A stretch of DNA of 64,000 nucleotides, from assembly GCA_009889515.1 (NCBI GenBank), contig WUQR01000139.1:496001-560000 (forward strand), written 5' to 3'. This DNA comes from Nitrososphaerota archaeon. GTDB lineage: Archaea; Thermoproteota; Nitrososphaeria_A; Caldarchaeales; Calditenuaceae. A model generated the notes under the pieces. That model searched no databases. It saw nothing but the letters and a program-made list of their open reading frames with translations, and had not been told where the DNA came from. Shown one piece after another: positions 23,778 through 32,898 of this stretch (position 1 is the first letter of the stretch; each line of letters starts with the position of its first letter). The position numbers were made by a program, and so were the translations under genes.

Positions 23778-24997
23778 ACGTATTCCCTGCCCAGCGTTTC
23801 TCGAGCGATGATTAGACGCATCATGTTCTCCGTACCCTCAGCGCCTACAACATAGCTGAACGCAGCCAGCCAAGCTCTGAATATCGGGAGCTCCTTATAG
23901 TATGATGCGCCACCAAACCACTTCATGACGTCCTCCCCTATCTCGAAGGCTAAGGAGGCACATTTGAGCTTCGACATCGCCCCGAGGACAGCTATGTCTT
24001 TCAGGCTGATCGTGCCGCTCTTCTGCTTATAGTACTTGTCTGCGGCCCAAGCGGCCTTGTATGAGAGGAGGCGTGCAGCCTCGAGCTCCTTCAAATGGTC
24101 GGCGAGCTTGAAGCTTATAGCCTGATACGAGGCTATTGGGCGGCCGAAAACTTCGCGCTGCTTGATCCACGAGATTCCCTGCTCAATCAGCCACCTAGCA
24201 CAGCCGACAGTAACAGAGCCTATGAGACAACGCGCAAGGTTGAAGCCCTCCATAGCGATCCTAAATCCCTTGTTGACCTCGCCGAGCCGGTACTTGTCCT
24301 CCAAGACGAAATCATTAAAGCTCACAACAGATGTGTCGAGGCCTCTGCGGGCGAACTCGGTCCATGGCTTATATTTTATCGCGGGGTCGACGCGGCCATT
24401 CTTCTTCATGAGGGCGAGAAAGGTTGTGATTGATTGATGCCTATCTTCGAGGCGGCCCGTCCTGCTTATGAGTACCCAGCCGCCTCCCCACTTCATCCTC
24501 TCAATGATAGACGGCAGAGAGACCATCGACTTCTCCCCTGACACAACCCAATACCCATCCTGCCTCCTCTCAGCCCGCAGCCTAACACCCGCAACATCGC
24601 TCCCACCATGAGCCTCGGTACTCGCTATCCCTACAAGGGCCTCGCCACGGCAGACACGGGGAAGGACCTCCATTTTCGCCTCCTCAGAACCATAGAGCTG
24701 GACAATGTATGTCCAGGAGTTCTGAAGGAGATATAGGACGGCCAGTGAGAGAGCCGGTGCGTGGTACGCCAGCTCCTCAGCCGCTAGAGTCGCCTCCAAG
24801 AATCCGCCTCCCTGGCCGCCATACTCCTCGTCTAAGACGAGGCCGAGAAGCCCTTGAGATGCCAGCTGCTCAACTATGTCAGACCCTATAACGCCACTCT
24901 CGTCAATTTCTACCCACTTGGGCGCGATGCGTTTTGCGCAGAACTCCGAGACCTTCTCCCTAAACAATCTTATTTCGGGCGGAAACTCGAAATCCAT
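23774..24997 (-). CDS. Acyl-CoA dehydrogenase
   Basis: 407 residues. FAD-binding and catalytic segments are visible: GIASTEAHGGSDVAGV, the glutamate-bearing C-terminal VVGAEGTENMMRLIIARE, and REVFGRPIASYQAISFKLAD. It introduces a double bond at C2-C3 of an acyl-CoA, using an electron-transfer flavoprotein. The frame extends to a TTG at 25042, but MDFEFPPEIRLFREKV gives the usual N-terminus and follows a GGGGGA sequence. A neighbouring methylcitrate-type gene pair suggests fatty or branched acyl degradation to propionyl-CoA. Confidence 0.93.
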   Translation of the reverse strand: MDFEFPPEIRLFREKVSEFCAKRIAPKWVEIDESGVIGSDIVEQLASQGLLGLVLDEEYGGQGGGFLEATLAAEELAYHAPALSLAVLYLLQNSWTYIVQLYGSEEAKMEVLPRVCRGEALVGIASTEAHGGSDVAGVRLRAERRQDGYWVVSGEKSMVSLPSIIERMKWGGGWVLISRTGRLEDRHQSITTFLALMKKNGRVDPAIKYKPWTEFARRGLDTSVVSFNDFVLEDKYRLGEVNKGFRIAMEGFNLARCLIGSVTVGCARWLIEQGISWIKQREVFGRPIASYQAISFKLADHLKELEAARLLSYKAAWAADKYYKQKSGTISLKDIAVLGAMSKLKCASLAFEIGEDVMKWFGGASYYKELPIFRAWLAAFSYVVGAEGTENMMRLIIARETLGREYV

Positions 24998-25102
24998 CCC
25001 AGATTCCCCCTTACCACGTAAATAATTCACCTCCCTACCCAACCATAAATACTTCTACTATCGGCTGTACTCAAAACAAATTGGAAAAAAGGATGGGGTG
25101 TG

Positions 25103-25273
25103 TTATGCGGTTGTGGATGTTGCCGCCTCTAAAGCCTCTCGCTCAACTAGCCTCTTCTTGGCCTTCTCCTTGTGGTGTGCACTACTCGGTGTACCACAGT
25201 GGCACATGAGGTACCCACCGCTTGTGACACGTATCGGGATAAGCCCATAGATAAGCTTATCCCTGTGACTCAC
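25103..25273 (-). CDS. 56-residue CxC-containing small protein
   Basis: A short gene with a GTG start. N-terminal half: DKLIYGLIPIRVTSGGYLMCHCGTPSS, where C24-H-C26 plus H34 and H35 could bind a metal. The C-terminal half is a charged helix (KEKAKKRLVEREALEAAT). Support: a CTTAAAG box centred 32 bases upstream, the only sizeable open frame in a 340-base gap, and a coherent protein composition. No family is recognised. A perfect 9-base hairpin lies inside its 5' end. It is divergent from the PrpD-like gene. Confidence 0.55.
   Translation of the reverse strand: MSHRDKLIYGLIPIRVTSGGYLMCHCGTPSSAHHKEKAKKRLVEREALEAATSTTA
25236..25263. repeat. Perfect 9-bp inverted repeat
   Basis: GGGATAAGC (25236-25244) and GCTTATCCC (25255-25263) flank a 10-base loop. 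The hairpin starts 10 bases inside the small CxC gene and lies about 78 bases upstream of the PrpD-like start, so it could be an operator or an RNA hairpin. Confidence 0.5.
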
Positions 25274-25300
25274 ATATCGATACCCTCTGACAGGAAAACG

Positions 25301-25308
25301 CTTTAAGT
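25301..25308. promoter_or_regulatory. Palindromic TATA element between divergent genes
   Basis: CTTTAAG reads nearly the same on both strands. It is about 32 bases from the GTG of the small CxC gene and about 36 bases from the TTG of the PrpD-like gene, so one box may serve both. Confidence 0.45.
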
Positions 25309-25340
25309 GAAAGAATCAGAATTCTACCCTGTGCAGGGGC

Positions 25341-26708
25341 TTGAATGAAACCATAGCCGAGCAGATTGCTGAGTATGCCTCGGGGGCAAGTTTGGCGGAC
25401 TTTGCGCCGGAGTCGATTCAGGCTGCCAAAGCAAGGTTGCTTGACACTATAGGTGTGATGGTAGCTGCGATTGATGCGCCGCCAGTGGCAGCGGCACGCC
25501 GTGTTGTTGAGAGGTGGCCTGTTGCTGGAGGGGCGACAATTCTTGGGGGAAAGGTTAGGGTGGCTCCTGAGGACGCTGGATTTGTGAACGGCATAATGGC
25601 GCGGTACCTTGACTTTAACGATACGTACCTCTCTAGGGAGGCGATACATCCGAGCGACATGATTCCCGCACTCCTAGCCGCTGGTGAGTGTTTTGAGGCC
25701 TCGGGTGAAGACCTCCTGAGGGGAATTCTAGTCGCTTATGAGGTTGCCTGCGCCCTCGCCGACGCCGTAACGATTAGGGATAGGGGGTTCGACCATGTCT
25801 CAAACATTGCAGTAGGCGCTGCGGCTGGCGCTGCCTCACTCCTAGAACTTGATGCTGATAGGGCTCACGAGGCAATCAACATCGCCACAGTAAACGCGGC
25901 GGCCCTGAGGCAGACAAGGTCCGGGGAGCTAAGCATGTGGAAGGGATGCGCAGCTGCGTATGCGGCGCGACACGGCCTATACTCGGCCCTCCTAGCTGCA
26001 GAGGGCATGACAGGTCCAAAACCGGTCTTCGAGGGTGAGCTAGGCTATATGAAAGCTGTCTCCGGGCCTTTCACCATGCCTAAACTAACCTCTAACGCCG
26101 TCAGAATTCTGAGAACTTCTATAAAGTGGTGGCCGGTAGAATACCACTCTATGTCTGCAGTTGAAGCAGCCCTCCAAATTGTATCTGAGGCGGGAAGGGC
26201 CAAGCCATCACTTGTAGAAAAAATAGTGATCAGAACCTTCAAGACTTCATACAGCATAATAGTAAAAGACCCTGAAAAATGGAGGCCAAAGTCCAGGGAG
26301 ACCGCCGACCACAGTCTACCCTACATAACAATAAGGGCGCTCCTCGACGGCGACATATGGCTTGAGAGCTTCAGCTCGGAGAAGATCAGCGACATAGCGT
26401 TTCTAGAGCTTGCAGAGAAAACAATCGTGGAGGTGGAGCCGAGGTATGATGCCTTGTACCCTGAGGCCGTGCCTAACGCAGTAGAGGTTTCGCTCAGCGA
26501 TGGGAGGCGCTACTCTGCTGAAGTAATCTATCCGAAGGGGCATTACCGGAACCCGTTAACAATGGATGACCTGCGCAGAAAGGTTAGCCGGCTTACAAGT
26601 GGGAGGCTGACGGACGAGCAGCTAGACATTATCTGGGATGAGGTCATGTCTCTTGACCGCCTCAAATCCGTCAGAGATTTAATGGGCTTTCTCTCGACAG
26701 TTAAATAG
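25341..26708 (+). CDS. prpD: MmgE/PrpD family, 2-methylcitrate dehydratase-like
   Basis: 455 residues, standard length. Family segments: RLLDTIGVMVAA, NGIMARYLDFNDTYLSREAIHPSDMIPALLA, RSGELSMWKGCAAAYAAR and KWWPVEYHSMSAVEAAL. MmgE/PrpD enzymes dehydrate 2-methylcitrate or related tricarboxylates. The next gene is a citrate/methylcitrate synthase 37 bases downstream, supporting a methylcitrate-cycle role for propionyl-CoA disposal. The start is a TTG. The methylisocitrate lyase is not in the window. Confidence 0.9.
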   Translation: MNETIAEQIAEYASGASLADFAPESIQAAKARLLDTIGVMVAAIDAPPVAAARRVVERWPVAGGATILGGKVRVAPEDAGFVNGIMARYLDFNDTYLSREAIHPSDMIPALLAAGECFEASGEDLLRGILVAYEVACALADAVTIRDRGFDHVSNIAVGAAAGAASLLELDADRAHEAINIATVNAAALRQTRSGELSMWKGCAAAYAARHGLYSALLAAEGMTGPKPVFEGELGYMKAVSGPFTMPKLTSNAVRILRTSIKWWPVEYHSMSAVEAALQIVSEAGRAKPSLVEKIVIRTFKTSYSIIVKDPEKWRPKSRETADHSLPYITIRALLDGDIWLESFSSEKISDIAFLELAEKTIVEVEPRYDALYPEAVPNAVEVSLSDGRRYSAEVIYPKGHYRNPLTMDDLRRKVSRLTSGRLTDEQLDIIWDEVMSLDRLKSVRDLMGFLSTVK

Positions 26709-26745
26709 ATATATAGTCAGTTGCCCTAGTTATGGTGCAGGTTAC

Positions 26746-27888
26746 TTGAGTGTTCATGCACATGTGTTTAAAGGTTTAGAAGGTGTATACGTGATTGACA
26801 GCGCTATATCCTTGATCGATACGGAAAACGGGGCTTTATACTATGCAGGATATGACGTCAGGGAGCTTGTGGAGAAGAGCAACTTCGAGGAGGTAGCCTT
26901 CCTCCTGCTCCACCAGAGACTACCCACTAAATCGGAGCTCAAAGAATTTACGAGCCGTCTGAGAGCGTCCCTAGACCTCGAGCCGAGGCATATAGAGACC
27001 ATCCGAAGATATGCAGGCAGCCTAGATACTCTTACAATGCTTGCAGAGTTAATGGTGCTGGAGGGGAGCGGGAAAAAAGGCGGTGATCCCGGAGACCTAG
27101 AAGCTGCTATTAATGCCATAGCCAAGATGGGCTCCTTTTTCTCAACCATCATAAGGACTCGCTCAGGAGGAGACTACATACCACCTCGAAAAGACCTGAG
27201 CTTCGCCGAGAACATACTATACATGATGAAGGGTGGAGATTTTAGAAGGGAGCATGCCGAGATCTTAGACGACCTCTTAATCCTTCATGCAGAGCATGGC
27301 GTGCCTGCGAGCACTTTTGCAACCCTTGTTACAGCCTCCACGCTTAGCGACCTCTACTCCTCAATAGCCGCTGGAATGCTAGCTCTGAAGGGTCCGCTGC
27401 ACGGTGGCGCCTCAGAGGCCAGCTACGCCCAAGCCCTAACCATCGGGAGCGCTGAAAAGGTTCCCGAGTGGGTCGAGTCGACGCTTGCCCAGAGGAAGAA
27501 AATCATGGGGTTTGGGCATAGAGTGTACAAGATCTATGATCCGAGGGCGACGGTCGTGAAGGAGTTGATAGCCCGGCATGCAGGTGCTATGGATGGCGAG
27601 GTTAGGAAACTGTACGAGGTTACGCAGGCTCTTGAGGATTATGGCCAGAAGTTCTTAGCTCCCCGGGGAATCTATCCCAACATCGATCTCTGGACTCCAA
27701 TCCTGTACAGGATGATTGGATTGCCACCCGATAGCTTCACTGCACTTTTTGCAGTCAGCAGGACTGCGGGCTGGGCTGCCCACATATTAGAGTATTGGCG
27801 AGACAATAAGCTGATCCGGCCGCTACACCTCTATGTGGGAGAGCGTCCGAGAAAGTATCTGCCGTTGGAGCTTAGAGAAGTGTCCTAA
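26746..27888 (+). CDS. prpC: Citrate synthase / 2-methylcitrate synthase
   Basis: Type II citrate synthase fold, 380 residues. Catalytic segments: ILHAEHGVPASTF (first His), GPLHGGASE (second His) and IMGFGHRVYK, and a C-terminal R of GERPRKY. The first 20 residues are typical of the archaeal 2-methylcitrate/citrate group. It condenses propionyl-CoA or acetyl-CoA with oxaloacetate. A GATATATAG box (26710-26718) is centred about 32 bases before the TTG start. The end overlaps the opposing reductase gene by 17 bases. Whether citrate or methylcitrate is the main product cannot be told from sequence. Confidence 0.93.
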   Translation: MSVHAHVFKGLEGVYVIDSAISLIDTENGALYYAGYDVRELVEKSNFEEVAFLLLHQRLPTKSELKEFTSRLRASLDLEPRHIETIRRYAGSLDTLTMLAELMVLEGSGKKGGDPGDLEAAINAIAKMGSFFSTIIRTRSGGDYIPPRKDLSFAENILYMMKGGDFRREHAEILDDLLILHAEHGVPASTFATLVTASTLSDLYSSIAAGMLALKGPLHGGASEASYAQALTIGSAEKVPEWVESTLAQRKKIMGFGHRVYKIYDPRATVVKELIARHAGAMDGEVRKLYEVTQALEDYGQKFLAPRGIYPNIDLWTPILYRMIGLPPDSFTALFAVSRTAGWAAHILEYWRDNKLIRPLHLYVGERPRKYLPLELREVS

Positions 27889-29059
27889 GCAGTCCGCAGA
27901 GAAACCTTAGGCCAACGGGCGAGGCTAGGCTCCTAGCTAGGCCTGTAACTTGGAAATCCATATCTCCCCGGATGGATAGTGTTTTTGAGAGCCCTGACTC
28001 ACTTGCAGCCTTGATTAAGCCGTCGAGGGTCTTGTCGCTCATCGAGTCTATTGCCCTAGCTATCGAATAGGTAGCTCTGAGTTCACGGTAGAGGCCCCTG
28101 ACCATACGCCTGTAGACTCCTCTCCGCCCCTCTTCCAAGTAGCTGTATATGTGTGAGGCAGCTGCCTTGGCACATATCCCCCCAGTGATTATGCCTCCCC
28201 CGGTAGTTGCCTTAACCTGACCCGCCACGTCTCCCACCAAAACTACGTTGCCGTCGAGCCCTATCTCGAGTGGAGGGCCGCGATATATGCTGTGGGCAGA
28301 GTAGCCGATTATCCTAGAGCTTGGCATCTCCTCCCTCATGAGCCTGTATGCCTTTGCTAAAGGGTCGCGCCTCGCCGCTACACCCAGTTTCCCCAGCTCC
28401 TCGTTTATGGGTACTAGGTAGCCGAAAAAGTCTCTGAGATAGCTTTTGAACCAGACGTGAGCTTTCCGCCTGTCTAGTCCGTGATTCCTGACTATGAGCT
28501 GAATGATGGGGAGCCAGTATGGTGCGTCGTAGCCCTTGAAGATTCTACGTGCTAAGCTCGCTGAAGAGCCCTCGGCAATTATTAAGCCCCGTGAGGATAG
28601 CTTGCTTCCGTCATCAAATACTAATTCGCAGGCTCTACCGCCCTCATCAATGTGGCAGGAGACAACGCGACGCCCCACAAGAATATCGGCCCTAGATGCA
28701 AGAGCTTTCTCAGCCAAATACCTGTCGAAAGCTTCGCGCTCAGCGACAACCGCTACGGGAGTGGGTGAAGAGATCTCGAAGACCTCCCCGCTTGGCGAGT
28801 TAATGACGCCGCCCCAGATGAGGTTCTGAACATAGCTTCGGCTGAGGGCTACGCCGATTTTTTCCAGCCCCCGGATGCTGTATAGGCCTGCACACCGTTC
28901 TGGCCGGCCGATGATGTTGTCCTCCTCGAAAAGGACGACTTTAAGCCCTCTCCGCGCAGCCTCCGCAGCTGCTATCAGGCCTGCCGGCCCGCCACCCACC
29001 ACGGCAACGTCAGTACTTGGCAAAACGCTCGTAGCCTTAGTGTTAAACTCCCTCTCCAT
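27872..29059 (-). CDS. Geranylgeranyl reductase family flavoprotein
   Basis: 395 residues. FAD motif VVGGGPAGLIAAAEAARRG near residue 20, CAGLYSIRG, and the second flavin motif LVGDVAGQVKATTGGGI near residue 280. The middle domain HVWFKSYLRDFFGYLVP matches the substrate-cavity signature. It saturates the isoprenoid chains of archaeal membrane lipids, menaquinone or dolichol-type chains. Fits with the GGGP synthase at 55.8 kb, which makes the unsaturated precursor. The ATG at 29059 precedes the Rossmann strand by about 15 residues. Confidence 0.9.
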   Translation of the reverse strand: MEREFNTKATSVLPSTDVAVVGGGPAGLIAAAEAARRGLKVVLFEEDNIIGRPERCAGLYSIRGLEKIGVALSRSYVQNLIWGGVINSPSGEVFEISSPTPVAVVAEREAFDRYLAEKALASRADILVGRRVVSCHIDEGGRACELVFDDGSKLSSRGLIIAEGSSASLARRIFKGYDAPYWLPIIQLIVRNHGLDRRKAHVWFKSYLRDFFGYLVPINEELGKLGVAARRDPLAKAYRLMREEMPSSRIIGYSAHSIYRGPPLEIGLDGNVVLVGDVAGQVKATTGGGIITGGICAKAAASHIYSYLEEGRRGVYRRMVRGLYRELRATYSIARAIDSMSDKTLDGLIKAASESGLSKTLSIRGDMDFQVTGLARSLASPVGLRFLCGLLRTLL

Positions 29060-29137
29060 CTAAAAGCCCTTAGCTCAAAACTAGGGCTAAATGATAAATA
29101 TTATAGTAGGTTGAGGAGAGACGCTTCAGGTGGTCTC

Positions 29138-29731
29138 ATGGAAGAAAAAAACCAACATCGAGCCCAAATAGGGTATGATTTCGTGGGATATTCCAAGCAC
29201 CCCAAAGACAACCTAGGGGGCGGCAGTATGCCCATATCGGTATCACGCGCCTCGCCAATTAAGATAAGAATCAGCGACCCCTCCCTCTGCTTCGACTACG
29301 CCCACTTTCTGCCAGACATCGAGAAATGTTCGACTATTCACGGACACACGGCAAGCCTTGAGGTGGAGGTAGCTGGGGAGAAGGCGGGGCCTGGCCTAGT
29401 GGTTGACTTTGGCATACTTAAAAGAGTCGTCAGAGAAGTAGTATCAGAGCTCGACCACAGGATACTGGTCTGTGAGAAATACGTCGAGTCGCGAAGTGGC
29501 AGCTCAGTTACTATAGGATTCATCGGGAGGGGAGGAGAGTACAGGCTTTCCGCGCCCCTCTCACAGGTCTTCATAATGCCCTTCGAGTCCACAATCGAGA
29601 ATCTAGCAGCGTATCTGGCCGAGTCAATCTTTAAGCGTATGCCCGAGAACGTGCAATACGTGAGGGTAACTGTCTCGGAGGGTGCTGGAAAATTTGCCGA
29701 GAGCATAGTTTATCGTGAGCGGGATGTCTGA
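29138..29731 (+). CDS. queD: 6-carboxytetrahydropterin synthase-like protein (QueD/PTPS)
   Basis: PTPS fold. The Zn ligands and catalytic cysteine are visible in FDYAHFLPDIEKCSTIHGH (His, Cys, HGH), and VVDFGILKRVVREVVSELDH is the family centre. It converts 7,8-dihydroneopterin triphosphate to 6-carboxytetrahydropterin on the way to preQ0 and archaeosine. The AAATATTATAG box at 29093-29103 predicts a transcript start near 29125, so ATG 29138 is chosen. An ATG at 29228 would give a more compact protein without the 30-residue polar leader. Its end overlaps queC. Confidence 0.88.
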   Translation: MEEKNQHRAQIGYDFVGYSKHPKDNLGGGSMPISVSRASPIKIRISDPSLCFDYAHFLPDIEKCSTIHGHTASLEVEVAGEKAGPGLVVDFGILKRVVREVVSELDHRILVCEKYVESRSGSSVTIGFIGRGGEYRLSAPLSQVFIMPFESTIENLAAYLAESIFKRMPENVQYVRVTVSEGAGKFAESIVYRERDV

Positions 29732-30389
29732 TAGAGTACTCGTCCTACTCTCAGGCGGAATTGACTCGGCTGTAGCCCTTTGGCTTATTCGGCGCGAGAC
29801 ACCTGCTAGCGAGGTCTACACCCTAACAATAGACTATTACAGGCGTAGTAGGGGTGAGGACGAGTGTGCGGCGAGGCTATCCGCTAAGGCTGGAGTATCC
29901 TCTCACATCAAGATAAGCCTACCATTCCTCAGAGAGCTCGAGGACCAGCCCCCCGAGAGAGGAATACACTACAGGAGTGTAGGTTTCCCGCCGGTCTTCA
30001 TTCCAGTCAGAAACCTCGTCTTCTACTCTTGCGCGGCTCACATCGCCTTCTCAATAAACGCGAATAAAATAGTTGTGGGACATAATGGAGAAGATGTTGG
30101 ACGATTCCCTGATGTGGGAGCCGGCTTCATTGAGAGATTCAATGGACTCTTGAGGGAGAGCCTGCCCGGGTACAGGCTAACCCTTGAAGCCCCACTCCTA
30201 CCATATTCTAAGCGTGAGGTGGTTCAACTGGCGTTTAGCCTTGGGGTTCCGTTGGAGGATACGTGGAGCTGCTGGGGCACTGGGACAATCCACTGCGGCC
30301 GCTGCGAAGGCTGTCAAACCAGACGAAAAGTTTTCAGAGAACTGGGCATAGAGGATCCTACACCATATGAACGAATTAATACAGCCTAA
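29724..30389 (+). CDS. queC: 7-cyano-7-deazaguanine (preQ0) synthase
   Basis: 221 residues. PP-loop LLSGGIDSAVAL near residue 8 and a C-terminal zinc site CWGTGTIHCGRCEGC with four cysteines. It makes preQ0 from 7-carboxy-7-deazaguanine and ammonia with ATP, the precursor that archaeal TGT inserts at G15 of tRNA. It overlaps queD by 8 bases (a GTG at 29715 is an alternative start). QueE and ArcTGT are not in the window. Confidence 0.95.
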   Translation: MSDRVLVLLSGGIDSAVALWLIRRETPASEVYTLTIDYYRRSRGEDECAARLSAKAGVSSHIKISLPFLRELEDQPPERGIHYRSVGFPPVFIPVRNLVFYSCAAHIAFSINANKIVVGHNGEDVGRFPDVGAGFIERFNGLLRESLPGYRLTLEAPLLPYSKREVVQLAFSLGVPLEDTWSCWGTGTIHCGRCEGCQTRRKVFRELGIEDPTPYERINTA

Positions 30390-30404
30390 GACTTTCTCAG
30401 CCAC

Positions 30405-31262
30405 GTGTGGATCGGTCTCAACGCTTGGACAGTAGGTGGATGGCGGCTCAACCTCCCTAGAGGCCTCTCCGGAGTCATAGAGGCGGCATCAGCCCTAGGC
30501 TATGATGGTGTGGAACTGGTCTACGACGATTCAAACTATGCACCGGACAAGATATCGAAAAAGGATAGAAAACAGTTGCTTGAGATTGCCTCGAGCCATA
30601 ACATCTCGATCCCAAGTATCGCGACTGGAGTCTTCTGGAGATACAGCCTAGCATCCCATGACGAGACAGAGCGGAACATGGCTCTCAACCTCCTCAAGAT
30701 GGGGGTAGAGCTGGCGGCCGACCTAGAATCTGAGACGCTACTAGTAGTCCCCGCAGTGGCTAAGCCCGGAACAGGCTATAGAGAAACCTACAACTATGCC
30801 CTCTCCTCAATCGTCAAGGCGGCGCGCTGGGCCGAAGACCACGGTGTGAAGATAGGGCTCGAGAATGTCTGGAACCGCTTCCTATACGACCCCACCATCT
30901 TTAGACGCTTCATAGAGGATGTTGGCTCAGAAGCTGTGGGCCTCTACTTCGACGTCGGAAACGTGTTAGAACTTGCCCCCTTCGAGCACTGGCTCGAGGT
31001 TCTGGGGGACAAGGTCGTGATGGTCCATGCGAAGGATTACGACATGAATAGCCGCGGACCCGGAGGCTTCAGGCTGATCGGTCAGGGTTCAGTTGATTGG
31101 AGTGGGTTCGTCAAGGCCCTCAGGTCGGTAGGGTATGACGGATTTATCAACATTGAGACTCCTCCTGAGTTCATGAAGCCTGCCAGCTCCCTTGTTTTTC
31201 CCCAAGATGGGCTTGAGGCGGCGCGGATCAGTCTGCAGAAGCTTCGTGAGTTCGTGGGCTAG
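30405..31262 (+). CDS. Sugar phosphate isomerase/epimerase (xylose isomerase-like TIM barrel)
   Basis: 285 residues. AP-endonuclease/xylose-isomerase-like fold: GYDGVELVYDD near residue 34, GLENVWNRFL at about residue 148, GLYFDVGNVLELAPFEHWL, HAKDYD and GFINIETPP are the metal-binding strands with E, D, H and E ligands. It probably isomerises or epimerises a sugar or sugar acid. It starts with GTG 15 bases after queC and shares its orientation, but no functional link to preQ0 is evident. Confidence 0.88.
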   Translation: MWIGLNAWTVGGWRLNLPRGLSGVIEAASALGYDGVELVYDDSNYAPDKISKKDRKQLLEIASSHNISIPSIATGVFWRYSLASHDETERNMALNLLKMGVELAADLESETLLVVPAVAKPGTGYRETYNYALSSIVKAARWAEDHGVKIGLENVWNRFLYDPTIFRRFIEDVGSEAVGLYFDVGNVLELAPFEHWLEVLGDKVVMVHAKDYDMNSRGPGGFRLIGQGSVDWSGFVKALRSVGYDGFINIETPPEFMKPASSLVFPQDGLEAARISLQKLREFVG

Positions 31263-31321
31263 ACCAAGGTCCTCGGATGGTCAAAACTAAAATACTGACG
31301 CCCTGATATTGTCCAACCAGA

Positions 31322-31744
31322 ATGTCAGATACTCAGGAGGAGCAGGGAAGCGAGGCAAGGAGGGAAGTCTGGGGAATAATACACATCTACTCATCCTACA
31401 ACAACATAATCGTTCATGCCACGGACATTACGGGCGCGGAGACGATAGCGATAGCCTCTGGTGGGATGTTCGTGGAGTCGGGGCGTCTCGAGTCCTCGCC
31501 ATACGCAGCCACGAGGGCGGCAAACTACGTTATGGAGGCGGTCAAGCAGAGGGGCATAAACGCCGTCCACATAAGGGTCAGAGCACCGGGGGGTGTGAAG
31601 TCTAAGACTCCCGGTCCCGGGACACAGGCCGCCATCCGTGCCATAGCGAGGTCTGGAGTAATGATCGGCAGGATAGAAGATGTAACCCCGCTGCCTCACG
31701 ATAGTGTGAGGCGGAAGGGTGGGAGAAGGGGTAGGCGCGTCTAA
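31322..31744 (+). CDS. rps11: Ribosomal protein uS11
   Basis: 140 residues. [27 protein letters not shown] and [13 protein letters not shown] are diagnostic, and the C-terminus [11 protein letters not shown] is the conserved basic tail. It binds 18S-like rRNA at the platform of the small subunit. In most archaea rps13-rps4-rps11-rpoD are co-directional; here uS11 converges with uS4 with interlocking stop codons (CTAA at 31741-31744) and rpoD lies 2.5 kb away. Confidence 0.96.
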   Translation: MSDTQEEQGSEARREVWGIIHIYSSYNNIIVHATDITGAETIAIASGGMFVESGRLESSPYAATRAANYVMEAVKQRGINAVHIRVRAPGGVKSKTPGPGTQAAIRAIARSGVMIGRIEDVTPLPHDSVRRKGGRRGRRV

Positions 31745-32229
31745 GCCTGTGCTTCTGCCGGAATTAGCAGCCTAATCTTCTCCTCCTCTCCCCTCATAAC
31801 TAGGTAGCTGGGTGATGAGACCACTCTGTCGCCTACCGCGACTTTGCCGTGGACGATGAGCTGTCTCGCGTGGTAGGGTGTCTTGGCTAGGCCCAACCTG
31901 TATACAACCGTCTGGAGCCTTCTCTCGAGAATGTCCTTAACAGACAGCTGGAGGACATAGTTAGCATCTGCATCTTTGGGGACAAGCCCCATCGAATACA
32001 GCTTATCGATAAGCGCCTTCTCCTTCACCTTCCTCTCCTCGCCAGTCAAGACGAAGAGGGACCTAGCGATATTCCTATACTTCCTAAGAATAGACGCCGC
32101 CCTCCAGAGCTCCCTCTTATTCCTCAGCCCATACTCGCCGACCAGCACAAGCTCCTCACGCAGCCTATCCTCCCTCCAGGGATTCCTAGGCGTCTCATAC
32201 TTCTTCCTCGGCCGTTTAGGGTCTCCCAT
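31741..32229 (-). CDS. rps4: Ribosomal protein uS4
   Basis: 162 residues. N-terminal segment [17 protein letters not shown] and the S4 RNA-binding domain ([33 protein letters not shown]) mark it clearly. A primary assembly protein of the small subunit. It runs opposite to uS11, unlike the usual archaeal arrangement. A GCTTTAAATTAAC box is centred about 27 bases upstream of the ATG (32250-32262), so it has its own promoter. Confidence 0.96.
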   Translation of the reverse strand: MGDPKRPRKKYETPRNPWREDRLREELVLVGEYGLRNKRELWRAASILRKYRNIARSLFVLTGEERKVKEKALIDKLYSMGLVPKDADANYVLQLSVKDILERRLQTVVYRLGLAKTPYHARQLIVHGKVAVGDRVVSSPSYLVMRGEEEKIRLLIPAEAQA

Positions 32230-32413
32230 CCTCCAATCACCACTCCATCCGTTAATTTAAAGCTCTCTACCAAAGACTCAGAAGGTAACACACGGCTCTT
32301 TCCTATAGACGAGTTATTTGACCCTCATAGTACTGAAAACGGGAAAACACATAGTACCCGCCATAGGTGGAAGAGCGGCTACGCGTCATTCTTGGAGGGT
32401 GCGTCTCAGGTGG

Positions 32414-32833
32414 TCAGATTAAGCGGAGCAACTTAAGCCCGTGGAGAGCTTTTTCAGCTTTGCCGTCGATGAAGTAGAGGAGGTGGGACATACACCTGCA
32501 ATCAGATGACCCAAAATGCGGCACAAACCCGTCCGCCTGTTTACTGAGCGCGGCGGCAAGATCACACTCTGCACCCAAAGCCTCCGAGACCCAGACCTCA
32601 CGTACCTCAAAGACGCGGCGGGACGTAATCCAGTCAATATGCCATCTTACCCTTTTCCTCTTTGCGATGTGACGGCGGATCCGCGGCCTCAACCCCCTCC
32701 TCGCGGAGCCCACATATACATAGACACCCTTCTTGAAGAACAGTCTCCCTAAAGCCCCAACGCGTACAGTAGTTGATCTCCTCAGCCCAATGACTAGAGC
32801 ATACGTCCCGCGGCTGGGCAGGCTCTGAGGCAA
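32414..32833 (-). CDS. DUF123 GIY-YIG-like nuclease domain protein
   Basis: 139 residues. GTYALVIGLRR at the start is the GIY-equivalent strand and GVYVYVGSARRGLRPRIRRH the YIG-equivalent with the conserved arginine, followed by WHIDWI and the C-terminal FGSSDCRCMSHLLYF. This is the archaeal DUF123 form of the GIY-YIG fold, sometimes fused to endonuclease III. DNA nuclease activity is likely but undocumented. The start is a TTG; an AACTAAATAAAAAG region supplies a TATA box about 30 bases upstream. Confidence 0.82.
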   Translation of the reverse strand: MPQSLPSRGTYALVIGLRRSTTVRVGALGRLFFKKGVYVYVGSARRGLRPRIRRHIAKRKRVRWHIDWITSRRVFEVREVWVSEALGAECDLAAALSKQADGFVPHFGSSDCRCMSHLLYFIDGKAEKALHGLKLLRLI

Positions 32834-32898
32834 ACCCCTTAAGCAGAACTCTCGGAAACAACTAAATAAAAAGTTTCAGAAAAAGATGATTGGACTAG

